7,489 bases of DNA from Campylobacter sp. (GTDB taxonomy: Bacteria > Campylobacterota > Campylobacteria > Campylobacterales > Campylobacteraceae): the NCBI GenBank assembly GCA_021203945.1, contig JAJQAF010000172.1, positions 1-7,489 on the forward strand. The letters are read 5' to 3'. Positions 1 through 6,292 of this stretch are shown one piece after another; position 1 is the stretch's first letter; each line of letters starts with the position of its first letter. The notes below the pieces were generated by a model. The model was not told where the DNA came from and made no database searches. It worked only from the letters and a program-made list of their open reading frames with translations. The position numbers and the translations under genes were made by a program.

Positions 1-62
1 ACCGCCACGCGCTTATCTAATTCTTACCCAAATTCATGTTCAATAAGATCCTGTCCTTCCAT
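1..62 (-). pseudogene. Start of a next operon gene, stopped at codon 13
   Basis: On the minus strand an ATG at 62-60 lies inside the last codons of the flippase gene, in another frame. It has a strong ribosome binding site six bases upstream (AAAAGGA at 75-69). It reads MEGQDLIEHEFG and then meets TAA at 26-24. After the stop the same frame continues as ELDKRVA to the window edge. The other two frames also contain stops here (TAG or TAA within 1-35), so no frame runs from this start to the edge. The family cannot be told from so few residues. By position it would be another glycan gene, such as a glycosyltransferase. Possible explanations are a nonsense mutation, a very short leader peptide, or a real start further downstream outside the window, for example the in-frame GTG near 11-9. 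Confidence 0.4.
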
Positions 63-1581
63 AAAATTTCCTTTTAAGCTTGGATAAACTTTTATTTATC
101 ACTATATGTTGCTCGAATTTATTAAATATCAAAAACAAGCTTAAAATATACCCCAAAGCACACAGCAAAAGACAAACAAGCGCAAAATCCGTCCAACTCG
201 CAACTACGATAAAATTTCTAAATCCAAAAAATAGCACGCAGATAAGCGCAAAAACGGCTAAATTTTTAAAATAAACCCCGTAAAACGTCGTGAGTTTCAA
301 CTCTAAATTTAGCGCGGCATTTATAAGATCAAACCCTAAAATTCTCAAACTATAAAACAATGCGCCGATGATTGCGATACCATAAACGCCGTAATCGCTA
401 AATTTTAAAAGCGCAATCTGGGCTAAAATCGTGCTTGAACCAAGAATCGTATTTGCGATAGCCGGACGGCGCAGTTTGTTCGTGGCGCTATCAATATTAA
501 AAAGCGAAAAAACAAAGCCGATAAATACGATAGGAACGAGCGTTATCATCGAAAGATTGTAAATTAACGTTATCTCGGTATCGCTTTTAAACGGCAACCA
601 AAGAGCGTAAAATTCTCGCCCGTAAGCCACAAAAATAGCGGCGGGAACACTCATCACAAACGCTATTAAGCGCATTGAAAATTTAGCCTCGTTTATGAGC
701 GCGCCGACGTTTGATTGCGAATAAAATTGTACGATTTTCGGCGCAAATACGCCGCTAAGTTGAGCTACGAAACTTTCTAAAATGATAGGCGCAGCCTTTG
801 AAACCGCAAGCAAGCCCGTAACGTTTGGGTTTATAAAAACATTGCATATAAACAGATCCATACCCGTTATTAAGACGCGATTTAGGGCGTTAAAGCTATT
901 CCAAACGCCTGAGTTTAAAAGCTCTTTTATCTTTAAAAGATCAAATTTAGCAAGGCTAAATTTAAGCTCGGGAGTGATACGAGCGGATATGTAAGCGGTG
1001 CTAAAAAATACAAAAATAGACGCTGCAAGCGCGGAAATCGCGATATAGGCTATCATCGGACGCAAAAAATAAAATAGAGCAACAATAAGTGCGGCTAAAA
1101 TAGCGCTTGAAACGGCGTTTCTAATCGATACCAAATAAAGTTTATTTCGCACGAACGCACATACGGAGATAACGCCGTTAAAAAGTCCGACGCAAAAATT
1201 TATAAAATAGAAAATAAAAGTAAGCGTTACATCGTTTTTTAAATTTGCCGGCACGTTTAAAAATATATCTAAATTTAAAATAAACACGGCAGAAAGCGCT
1301 ATTACGACGAGCGAAAAGAAGATATTTACGACCAAAACCGACGAGTAATAGCCGTTTGCGCGCTCGATCTCGCCCTTATGCCACTCATACGCTACAAATC
1401 GCCCGCTGACCGAATTTATCGCGACGGTTATGATTGAAGCATAGGAAACAACGGCGTTAGAAAGCCCGACAAATCCGTAAGCGTCGTTGCCCAGACTTTT
1501 TAGAATATAGGGCGTTAAAAAAAAATTTATCCCCATGGATACGATAAAAACGATAATGGAGCTAATTAAATTTATAAACAT
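40..1581 (-). CDS. Wzx-like oligosaccharide/polysaccharide flippase
   Basis: A 513-residue inner-membrane protein that probably flips undecaprenyl-linked sugar units from the cytoplasmic to the periplasmic face. About 12 to 14 hydrophobic segments run over its whole length (for example residues 5-25, 80-105, 120-142, 155-173, 178-198, 305-320, 340-362, 438-455 and 464-487), with short basic loops between them and a basic tail (KLKRKFYGR). The N-terminus, with LTPYILKSLG near 22-31 and a NAVVSYASI segment after it, fits the MATE-like MOP superfamily branch used by O-antigen and capsule flippases. It is not an ABC transporter like C. jejuni PglK: no Walker motif is seen. The ATG directly follows the TAA of the 99-residue gene with no gap and has only a weak binding site, so translation is probably coupled. 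Its 3' end overlaps the start of the next frame by 23 bases. The substrate cannot be read from sequence. Confidence 0.85.
   Translation of the reverse strand: MFINLISSIIVFIVSMGINFFLTPYILKSLGNDAYGFVGLSNAVVSYASIITVAINSVSGRFVAYEWHKGEIERANGYYSSVLVVNIFFSLVVIALSAVFILNLDIFLNVPANLKNDVTLTFIFYFINFCVGLFNGVISVCAFVRNKLYLVSIRNAVSSAILAALIVALFYFLRPMIAYIAISALAASIFVFFSTAYISARITPELKFSLAKFDLLKIKELLNSGVWNSFNALNRVLITGMDLFICNVFINPNVTGLLAVSKAAPIILESFVAQLSGVFAPKIVQFYSQSNVGALINEAKFSMRLIAFVMSVPAAIFVAYGREFYALWLPFKSDTEITLIYNLSMITLVPIVFIGFVFSLFNIDSATNKLRRPAIANTILGSSTILAQIALLKFSDYGVYGIAIIGALFYSLRILGFDLINAALNLELKLTTFYGVYFKNLAVFALICVLFFGFRNFIVVASWTDFALVCLLLCALGYILSLFLIFNKFEQHIVINKSLSKLKRKFYGRTGSY
69..75 (-). promoter_or_regulatory. 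Ribosome binding site for the frame starting at 62
   Basis: AAAAGGA, read on the minus strand, lies six bases before the ATG at 62-60. It is as good as the sites before galE and the dehydrogenase. It is the main reason to believe that a translated frame starts here despite the early stop. Confidence 0.5.
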
Positions 1582-1881
1582 TTATCTTGCCGACCCATAA
1601 AATTTAACGGTGCGATTTATAAAAATATAAATCGGGCTTAAGGCAAGAATAGGTCTAAATTTCTTCTGCGTTTTTAACCTTAAATCCCAAAATAAAAAGG
1701 TCTTAAGCACATCATCAAAACGATTGCGGTCAAATTTTGCGGTAAATTCATAGCCTAGATAAAATTTTCTTATCTTTTTGTCCCGAAAAGAACGCTTGAT
1801 AAAGGCGCAAGCTAAGCAAAAAGCGATTAAATCTTGCGGTAAACAATCAATTATCTTTAAATTTAAGGCTTTAACACTCAT
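1582..1881 (-). CDS. Small basic protein of unknown function in glycan operon
   Basis: I do not recognise this 99-residue protein. It starts MSVKALNLKI, has a moderately hydrophobic stretch at about residues 15-28 (DLIAFCLACAFI), then a Lys/Arg-rich middle (KRSFRDKKIRKFYLGYEF), a second hydrophobic patch at about 78-88 (ILALSPIYIFI), and ends FYGSAR. The composition is strongly basic. It could be a peripheral membrane protein or the tail of a larger transferase whose front has been lost. The gap to the dehydrogenase stop is 11 bases and no Shine-Dalgarno sequence is visible there, unlike the two genes upstream. Its TAA abuts the flippase ATG. Position on the coding strand, with no large gap on either side, argues that it is translated. 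Lack of a recognisable family and of a binding site argues for caution. Confidence 0.5.
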   Translation of the reverse strand: MSVKALNLKIIDCLPQDLIAFCLACAFIKRSFRDKKIRKFYLGYEFTAKFDRNRFDDVLKTFLFWDLRLKTQKKFRPILALSPIYIFINRTVKFYGSAR

Positions 1882-1892
1882 ATTTTGTTTAA

Positions 1893-3125
1893 TTAAAGCC
1901 TTGCGTCGGCGTTCGGATATACGTTTTTGACGTCATAAACCAGCGCGCCGCTTAAATTTAATCCCTTAAATTCGTTATGAGCGACGGCTATGACAACGCA
2001 ATCGTAATCCTTTAACTCATAGCTTTTAAGCGGAATTAGACCGTATTCTCGCAAAACCTCGGCTTCATCTACCCACGGATCATAAACATCAACCTTGCAG
2101 CCAAAATCCTTAAGCTCATCTATAACGTCTATAACGCGTGAATTACGAATATCGGGGCAGTTTTCCTTAAACGTAAGCCCAAGCGTCAAAACGCGCGCGT
2201 CGCTTATCTTGACACCCTTTTTTATCATCAATTTTATGATTTGTCCCGCCACGTATTTACCCATATTATCGTTGATTCTGCGACCGGCTAAAATCATTTC
2301 GGGATGAAATCCAAGCTCTTGAGCCTTATGCGTTAGATAATAAGGATCAACGCCGATGCAGTGTCCGCCCACAAGACCGGGGCGAAAATTTAAAAAATTC
2401 CACTTCGTTGCCGCAGCCTGCAAAACCGCGTTTGTGTCGATATTCATACGCTCAAATATCATCGCAAGTTCGTTTATGAAGGCGATATTTATATCGCGCT
2501 GCGTATTTTCGATGACTTTGGCGGCTTCGGCGACCTTGATACTAGGCGCTTTATGCGTGCCGGCAGTGATTATGGAGCGATAAATTTCATCGACGACGTC
2601 CGCGATTTGCGGCGTTGAAGCGCTTGTGATTTTTTTGATTTTGGTGACGGTATGTTCTTTATCGCCCGGATTTATGCGCTCGGGCGAGTATCCGCAGAAA
2701 AAATCTTCGTTAAATTTAAGCCCGCCGCTTTGTAAAATCGGCACGCAAATTTCCTCCGTAACGCCCGGATAAACAGTGCTTTCATAAACTACGATATCGC
2801 CCTTTTTTAACACCTTTGCCACGCTCTCGCTCGCTTTTATCACGGGCGTCAAATCGGGACGTTTATTTTTGTCTATCGGCGTAGGAACGGTTACTATAAA
2901 GAAATTACAATCTTTAATATCGTCCAAATTTAAGCTAAATTTTATCCCGTTTTCAATAACCTTTCTCATCTGCTCGCTACTTAGCTCAAGCGTCCTATCA
3001 AAGCCGTTTTTAAGCTCTTTGATACGTTTTGAATTCACGTCAAAGCCCACCACTTCATACTTCTCACTAAACGCCGCCGCCAACGGAAGCCCCACGTAAC
3101 CAAGCCCGATCACCGATATTTTCAT
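1893..3125 (-). CDS. tviB: UDP-N-acetyl-hexosamine 6-dehydrogenase (TviB/WbpO type)
   Basis: A 410-residue cytoplasmic nucleotide-sugar dehydrogenase. It oxidises C6 of a UDP-hexosamine to the uronic acid with two NAD+. Seen in the sequence: N-terminal Rossmann motif GLGYVG (residues 7-12), YESTVYPG (114-121), [15 protein letters not shown] (145-159), the Lys203/Asn207 pair of AAKVIEN, and the active-site cysteine Cys256 in [11 protein letters not shown] (253-263). A C-terminal UDP-binding domain follows, with [13 protein letters not shown] near 317-329. The INPGDKEH string and the [16 protein letters not shown] approach to the cysteine are features of the TviB/WbpO branch (UDP-GlcNAc or UDP-GalNAc) rather than of UDP-glucose dehydrogenase. 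AAGGA lies six bases before the ATG and overlaps the galE stop. The galE neighbour makes UDP-GalNAc a likely substrate. Symbol given by family resemblance; WbpO would be equally fair. Confidence 0.88.
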   Translation of the reverse strand: MKISVIGLGYVGLPLAAAFSEKYEVVGFDVNSKRIKELKNGFDRTLELSSEQMRKVIENGIKFSLNLDDIKDCNFFIVTVPTPIDKNKRPDLTPVIKASESVAKVLKKGDIVVYESTVYPGVTEEICVPILQSGGLKFNEDFFCGYSPERINPGDKEHTVTKIKKITSASTPQIADVVDEIYRSIITAGTHKAPSIKVAEAAKVIENTQRDINIAFINELAMIFERMNIDTNAVLQAAATKWNFLNFRPGLVGGHCIGVDPYYLTHKAQELGFHPEMILAGRRINDNMGKYVAGQIIKLMIKKGVKISDARVLTLGLTFKENCPDIRNSRVIDVIDELKDFGCKVDVYDPWVDEAEVLREYGLIPLKSYELKDYDCVVIAVAHNEFKGLNLSGALVYDVKNVYPNADARL

Positions 3126-3134
3126 TTTTTATCC

Positions 3135-4118
3135 TTAAATTTTCTTTTCCCACTCTAATGCGGTTTTTATTATAAGCTCTAAATTTTCGCGCTTCGGCGT
3201 CCAGTTCGTGAGCTCTCTTAGTTTGTTTGAATTTGCGATTAACATAGCGGGGTCTCCCGCGCGACGAGGCGAGTTTATAACGTTAAAATCAACTCCGCTC
3301 ACTCTTTTTGTCGCTTCTATTACCTCTTTGACGCTAAAGCCTCGCCCATATCCGACGTTAAAAATTTCGCTTTCATTTTTATCTATAAAATTTAACGCCG
3401 CCAAATGCGCGTCGGCAAGGTCGCTTACGTGAATGTAATCTCTTATGCACGTTCCGTCTTTCGTAGCGTAATCATCGCCGAAAATCGCCATTTGCTCGCG
3501 TTTGCCTAGTGCGGTTTGCACGGCGACTTTTATAAGATGAGTAGCATTTGGATAGTTTTGTCCGATAAAACCCTCTTCATCAGCTCCGGCTACGTTAAAA
3601 TAGCGTAAAATCGCAAATTTAAAGCTCGCATTAGCCACCGCATAATCTTTGATAATACGCTCGCTCATTAATTTTGAGTAGCCGTATGGATTTATCGGAT
3701 TTGTATGGCTAAGCTCGGTTACTTCGGGCGTATCGGGTTCGCCGTATACCGCAGCCGTTGAGCTAAATATAAATTTATTTACGCCGTATTTTTGGCAATA
3801 ATTTAAAATCCCGGCTACGTTTGCGGTATTATTCAGATAGTATTTAAGCGGATTTGCCACGCTTTCGGCAACCTCTATAAACGCTGCAAAATGGATAATC
3901 GCATCAAATTTCCCCTCTGCAAAAATTTTATTTAAATCGTCTTCTAAATTTACGTTGATAAATTTAAATTTACCTACTTTTTTAAGCGTTTGCAGCGCGA
4001 TTTGCGAGCCTTTGGACAGATTATCTATTATAGTTACTTCATGTTCGCCCCGTTTTAAAAGCGCTTTTAGCACGTGAGAGCCGATATAGCCCGCTCCGCC
4101 CGTTATTAAAATATTCAT
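3135..4118 (-). CDS. galE: UDP-glucose/UDP-GlcNAc 4-epimerase, GalE/Gne
   Basis: A 327-residue extended short-chain dehydrogenase with all the marks of a UDP-hexose 4-epimerase: GGAGYIG (7-13) for NAD, IDNLSKG (31-37), FSSTAAVYGE (118-127) with the catalytic Thr121, YGYSK (145-149) with Tyr145 and Lys149, LRYFNVAGA (171-179) and DGTCIRDYIHVSDLADAH (221-238). It closely resembles C. jejuni Gne (Cj1131c), which is known to act on both UDP-Glc and UDP-GlcNAc. At the place of the E. coli GalE gate Tyr299, my hand alignment of RRAGDPAMLIAN (285-296) puts Leu293. A smaller residue there goes with acceptance of N-acetylated sugars. AAGGA sits five bases before the ATG, inside the final codons of the ligase gene, and only one base separates the two genes. 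UDP-GalNAc supply for the following dehydrogenase is the likely role. Confidence 0.93.
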   Translation of the reverse strand: MNILITGGAGYIGSHVLKALLKRGEHEVTIIDNLSKGSQIALQTLKKVGKFKFINVNLEDDLNKIFAEGKFDAIIHFAAFIEVAESVANPLKYYLNNTANVAGILNYCQKYGVNKFIFSSTAAVYGEPDTPEVTELSHTNPINPYGYSKLMSERIIKDYAVANASFKFAILRYFNVAGADEEGFIGQNYPNATHLIKVAVQTALGKREQMAIFGDDYATKDGTCIRDYIHVSDLADAHLAALNFIDKNESEIFNVGYGRGFSVKEVIEATKRVSGVDFNVINSPRRAGDPAMLIANSNKLRELTNWTPKRENLELIIKTALEWEKKI

Positions 4119-4119
4119 T

Positions 4120-4938
4120 TTAATCCTTTCTAATCCTTAAAAATACCGGAAATCTAGGCAAGCCGTTTGCGGTTAAATTTTGAAATTTATACGTGATTAT
4201 CTCGCCGATTTTCGGCGGATTTGCACGCACGGCGTCGCTAAAACCCGAACCGATTTTAAAAATTTTACCGCTTTTTAAATCCTTGCAAGTAACCGAGCCC
4301 ATTAAATTTTTATACTTTCCGTTGCCGTTATTTATGGCGATCGTTTCACATTCGGCATCATGAAATTTCTTAAGCTTCAGCGCATTTTGACTGCGGTTGC
4401 GCTCATAAGGAACATTTGGCTCACGCACGACCACGCCCTCGCCGCCACGTTTTATCACGTCGTTTAAAAATGCGTCCGGCTCGGCGTTATCTTTGATAAT
4501 AATTTGCTTTATAACCTTGATACGTAACTGATAAGCCGGATTTTTCAAAAGGAAATTTTCAAGCTTTTCAAGACGTTTTAAAAGTCCGCCCTGCGCGCCG
4601 GGCACGTCAAAAACGTAAAATTTTATCTCTTTCCACGCATTGACATCGGGCGTTTTATCCATTACGACAGATTGGATCTTTTCAAATTCTCCGCGATTGC
4701 TAAACAGCTCTCCGTCAAGCTCAAACGGCGGCAAATACGCCGTAAATTCGCTCGGAGCATTTAAAATTTTGCCGTTTCTTGATAGTAAATTTCGCCCGTC
4801 CCAATAAGCACGCACGCCGTCAAACTTTTCGCTCATTAGCCAACCGCTCACATTTTGATCCTTAAACTCGCTCAGCCGCAAAATTTCAATGCAAAATACA
4901 AATTTTATCGCCAGTAAAATTACTAAAATCGCTCTCAA
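4120..4938 (-). CDS. Secreted ATP-dependent DNA ligase, small Lig E type
   Basis: A 272-residue minimal DNA ligase that seals nicks in duplex DNA with ATP. The nucleotidyltransferase motifs are in order: motif I KFDGVR (38-43, Lys38 takes AMP), Ia SRNG (53-56), III ELDGEL (73-78), IIIa FYVFDV (107-112), IV GGEGVVVR (165-172) and V LKLKKF (187-192). A short OB-fold follows, with GSVTCK (214-219) and GSGFSDAVR (230-238). There are no extra domains. The first 16 residues (MRAILVILLAIKFVFC) look like a signal peptide, as in other Lig E proteins, so it probably works in the periplasm, perhaps on incoming DNA. The start is TTG: the frame is closed by TAA at 4950-4948, no other usual start codon lies near, and AAGG sits seven bases upstream. 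Its last codons carry the galE binding site. The link to the glycan genes is one of transcription, not obviously of function. Confidence 0.9.
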   Translation of the reverse strand: MRAILVILLAIKFVFCIEILRLSEFKDQNVSGWLMSEKFDGVRAYWDGRNLLSRNGKILNAPSEFTAYLPPFELDGELFSNRGEFEKIQSVVMDKTPDVNAWKEIKFYVFDVPGAQGGLLKRLEKLENFLLKNPAYQLRIKVIKQIIIKDNAEPDAFLNDVIKRGGEGVVVREPNVPYERNRSQNALKLKKFHDAECETIAINNGNGKYKNLMGSVTCKDLKSGKIFKIGSGFSDAVRANPPKIGEIITYKFQNLTANGLPRFPVFLRIRKD

Positions 4939-4945
4939 ATCAAAA

Positions 4946-4949
4946 CCTT
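4946..4949 (-). promoter_or_regulatory. Ribosome binding site fixing the TTG start of the ligase
   Basis: AAGG on the minus strand, seven bases before the TTG at 4938-4936. It is the only Shine-Dalgarno-like site between the in-frame stop at 4950-4948 (which it overlaps) and the signal-peptide codons, so it decides the unusual start. Confidence 0.55.
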
Positions 4950-4971
4950 AAATTAAGCTATAAAAATACTG

Positions 4972-4979
4972 ATTTTACC
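4972..4979 (-). promoter_or_regulatory. Candidate -10 element for the ligase-galE-flippase operon
   Basis: GGTAAAAT on the minus strand fits the Campylobacter extended -10 pattern (G-n-TAnAAT). It ends 33 bases before the ligase start codon. The sequence upstream (4980-5000) is a run of A and T tracts, as is usual where Campylobacter promoters lack a clear -35 box. The same octamer occurs upstream of the gene starting at 7347. Placement is by eye, in AT-rich DNA where chance matches are common. Confidence 0.35.
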
Positions 4980-4998
4980 TAAAAATTATTTAAAAATT

Positions 4999-5283
4999 TT
5001 ATTTTTTCTCCAAAATATGTAAAAACTCGGTTGTTTTATCCTGATTTGCCGTCCTTTTGGTATCAGCCTTAAAGCGTTGATACTCTTTGTATGAAAGATC
5101 GTATTTGCCATATTTCTGCATTAAATTTCTTATTTGATCCACGCTCATTAAACCCTCATTGTTGTAGCTTAAAAATATGTATTTAAATTCGGCATTTTTT
5201 ATTAAATTCTCAAACTCATTTTCAACGCTGTTTTTTGAACAATATTTTGATTTTTCATACTCTCTTAGTCTCGTTCCCTGTTT
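4999..5283 (-). pseudogene. 3' remnant of a D12-class adenine DNA methyltransferase
   Basis: Translating the apparent gap between the ligase and nuclease genes gives 94 open codons ending in TAA at 5001-4999 and closed upstream by TAA at 5286-5284. The peptide contains LREYEKSKYCSK, then EFENLIKNAEFKYIFLSYNN, then EGLMSVDQIRNLMQKYGKY, then YKEYQRFKADTKR and TTEFLHILEKK. The SYNNEGL and YKRFKAD-like blocks with a TTE-L-hIL ending are what I know from the C-terminus of D12-class N6-adenine methyltransferases of type II systems. The front two thirds, with the FxGxG S-adenosylmethionine motif and the DPPY catalytic motif, are absent from this gap and from the rest of the window. There is no convincing start codon. 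A +1 base near 5272-5278 may mark a frameshift. This is a broken gene, presumably once the partner of the nuclease just upstream. Confidence 0.8.
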
Positions 5284-5331
5284 TTAGACATTCAATATGC
5301 GTGCGTATGAGCGTCATTTGTATCGCTTAAA

Positions 5332-6060
5332 TTATAAATTAAAAATAGATTTTTTAGTCTTTAAAGCTAACTCATATTCGCTAAAAATTTCATTATCGCT
5401 TATAAATTTAACTCGATCTTTGATATTTCTAAATGATGTTTTATTAATCTCTTTTTTAAATTTATCATAGCGATTTTGCTCTGCGATACAATAAAATTTG
5501 GTGTAAAAATCTTGCATTTCATTAAATTTAATAAAAGCGTCTCTAAAATCGGTGCTAATTTCAACTTCAAAAATGCTATCCGCAAAGCCGCGTTCGTTTA
5601 ACCACACAACATCGCAAAACGATAAACTATCTTTAATAATCCGTTCATATGTAAATATCGGCAGCTGAGATAATGTCGCTATATCACTTAATAAAATACC
5701 CGAAAATTTAAACTTTTTATCATTAGTATAGGTCTTGTAGTTTTTAGCATTGCCAATTTCCAGCAGCATTCCTTGAAGCTTGCTGTGCTTTCTATCTTTT
5801 GGGCTATTTTCCTGCTCAGCCTGCTTAATACTATTTTGCATGCTTTTAAGCCCGTAAATACCAAGCCCTAGCCGCAAAAATCGCTCATCTCGTTGCACCC
5901 TTTCTTGGATAGTGTTGTTTGTGGTTTTGCCTTTAATTTTACTTTTATCTTTAAATTTCCAAATATCGGCATAAATCTGCCGTAGTGTTGCCACACCGTT
6001 ATTTTCACGCATTACCGCTTCTATCGCTTCGCTATATGTCATATCGTTCATCGTCATCAC
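5332..6060 (-). CDS. Restriction endonuclease-like protein with N-terminal winged helix
   Basis: A 242-residue protein in two parts. Residues 7-72 (MTYSEAIEAVMREN, then GVATLRQIYADIW and FLRLGLGIYGL) form a HARE-HTH-like winged helix. After a polar linker (about 75-95), residues 97-225 look like a PD-(D/E)xK nuclease: Glu101, Asp150 in FCDVVWL, and Glu165/Glu167 in FEVEIST. A block ending FKKEINKTSF and VKFISDNE follows. Related restriction proteins carry this DVxW...FEVEHS layout; here the usual His appears to be Ile168. The likely job is cutting unmethylated DNA with the methyltransferase whose remnant follows 48 bases downstream. The start is uncertain: GTG at 6060, ATG at 6057, 6051 and 6042 are in frame; GGTGA five bases before 6051 favours that one, while homology favours 6042. 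The gene looks more AT-rich than its neighbours. An intact nuclease beside a broken methyltransferase suggests it is inactive, silent, or protected by another methylase. Confidence 0.72.
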   Translation of the reverse strand: MMTMNDMTYSEAIEAVMRENNGVATLRQIYADIWKFKDKSKIKGKTTNNTIQERVQRDERFLRLGLGIYGLKSMQNSIKQAEQENSPKDRKHSKLQGMLLEIGNAKNYKTYTNDKKFKFSGILLSDIATLSQLPIFTYERIIKDSLSFCDVVWLNERGFADSIFEVEISTDFRDAFIKFNEMQDFYTKFYCIAEQNRYDKFKKEINKTSFRNIKDRVKFISDNEIFSEYELALKTKKSIFNL

Positions 6061-6083
6061 CGTAAAATTTTCATCTTTTATCC

Positions 6084-6098
6084 ATTTATATTATTTAA
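6084..6098 (-). promoter_or_regulatory. Possible -10 region for the restriction nuclease
   Basis: The minus strand reads AAATAATATAAAT, 24 to 38 bases before the GTG at 6060. TATAAA/TAATAT gives a plausible AT-rich -10. No -35 box is evident. Chance occurrence in this AT-rich gap cannot be excluded. Confidence 0.22.
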
Positions 6099-6121
6099 AC
6101 TCGTTATCGCAGCTTCAATGG

Positions 6122-6292
6122 TTATTTTTTTGCATTTTTCTCTTTTATTATGCGATTTTGCGGGATAAAATTGCCATGATAGACATTTTTATGTTTGCCG
6201 CTTTTATCGCGGCTGGCAATGAACCAATCGCCGTTTCGCCTTACAACCGCAAAAAGCTGATTTAAAACGATTAAAGCCGGTAAAACTCTCAA
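6122..6292 (-). CDS. Small hypothetical protein, TTG start overlapping epimerase stop
   Basis: A 56-codon frame between the epimerase and nuclease genes, ending in TAA at 6124-6122. Its TTG start overlaps the epimerase TGA (TTGA), a coupled layout like ATGA overlaps. TAG at about 6309-6307 closes the frame upstream, so TTG at 6292 is the only usual start, with GGGA seven bases before it. The peptide begins [19 protein letters not shown] with a short hydrophobic run. It goes on [15 protein letters not shown] and [18 protein letters not shown], ending in a basic tail. The amino acid use looks like real coding rather than noise, but I do not recognise a family. It may be a genuine small gene, or the end of an older gene cut off by rearrangement next to the restriction island. 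Confidence 0.4.
   Translation of the reverse strand: MRVLPALIVLNQLFAVVRRNGDWFIASRDKSGKHKNVYHGNFIPQNRIIKEKNAKK

Noticed and set aside
80..274. Plus-strand open frame of 64 codons
   Set aside because: It lies wholly antisense to the flippase gene, has no binding site and a composition that simply mirrors the opposite strand.
782..994. Plus-strand open frame of 70 codons
   Set aside because: Antisense shadow of the flippase, which is well supported on the other strand.
2095..3099. Three plus-strand open frames (2095-2307, 2356-2583, 2869-3099)
   Set aside because: All are opposite the dehydrogenase, whose motifs cover these same bases.
3208..3432. Plus-strand open frame of 74 codons
   Set aside because: Antisense to galE/gne, no independent coding evidence.
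4980..5000. Hairpin-like AAAATT...AATTTT after the methyltransferase remnant
   Set aside because: The stem is six A-T pairs only with no GC core, and such sequences are common in this AT-rich gap. It is more likely promoter-upstream DNA than a terminator.
5400..5585. Minus-strand frame of 61 codons
   Set aside because: It overlaps the nuclease gene in another frame, across the region holding the nuclease FEVEIS motif and what follows it.
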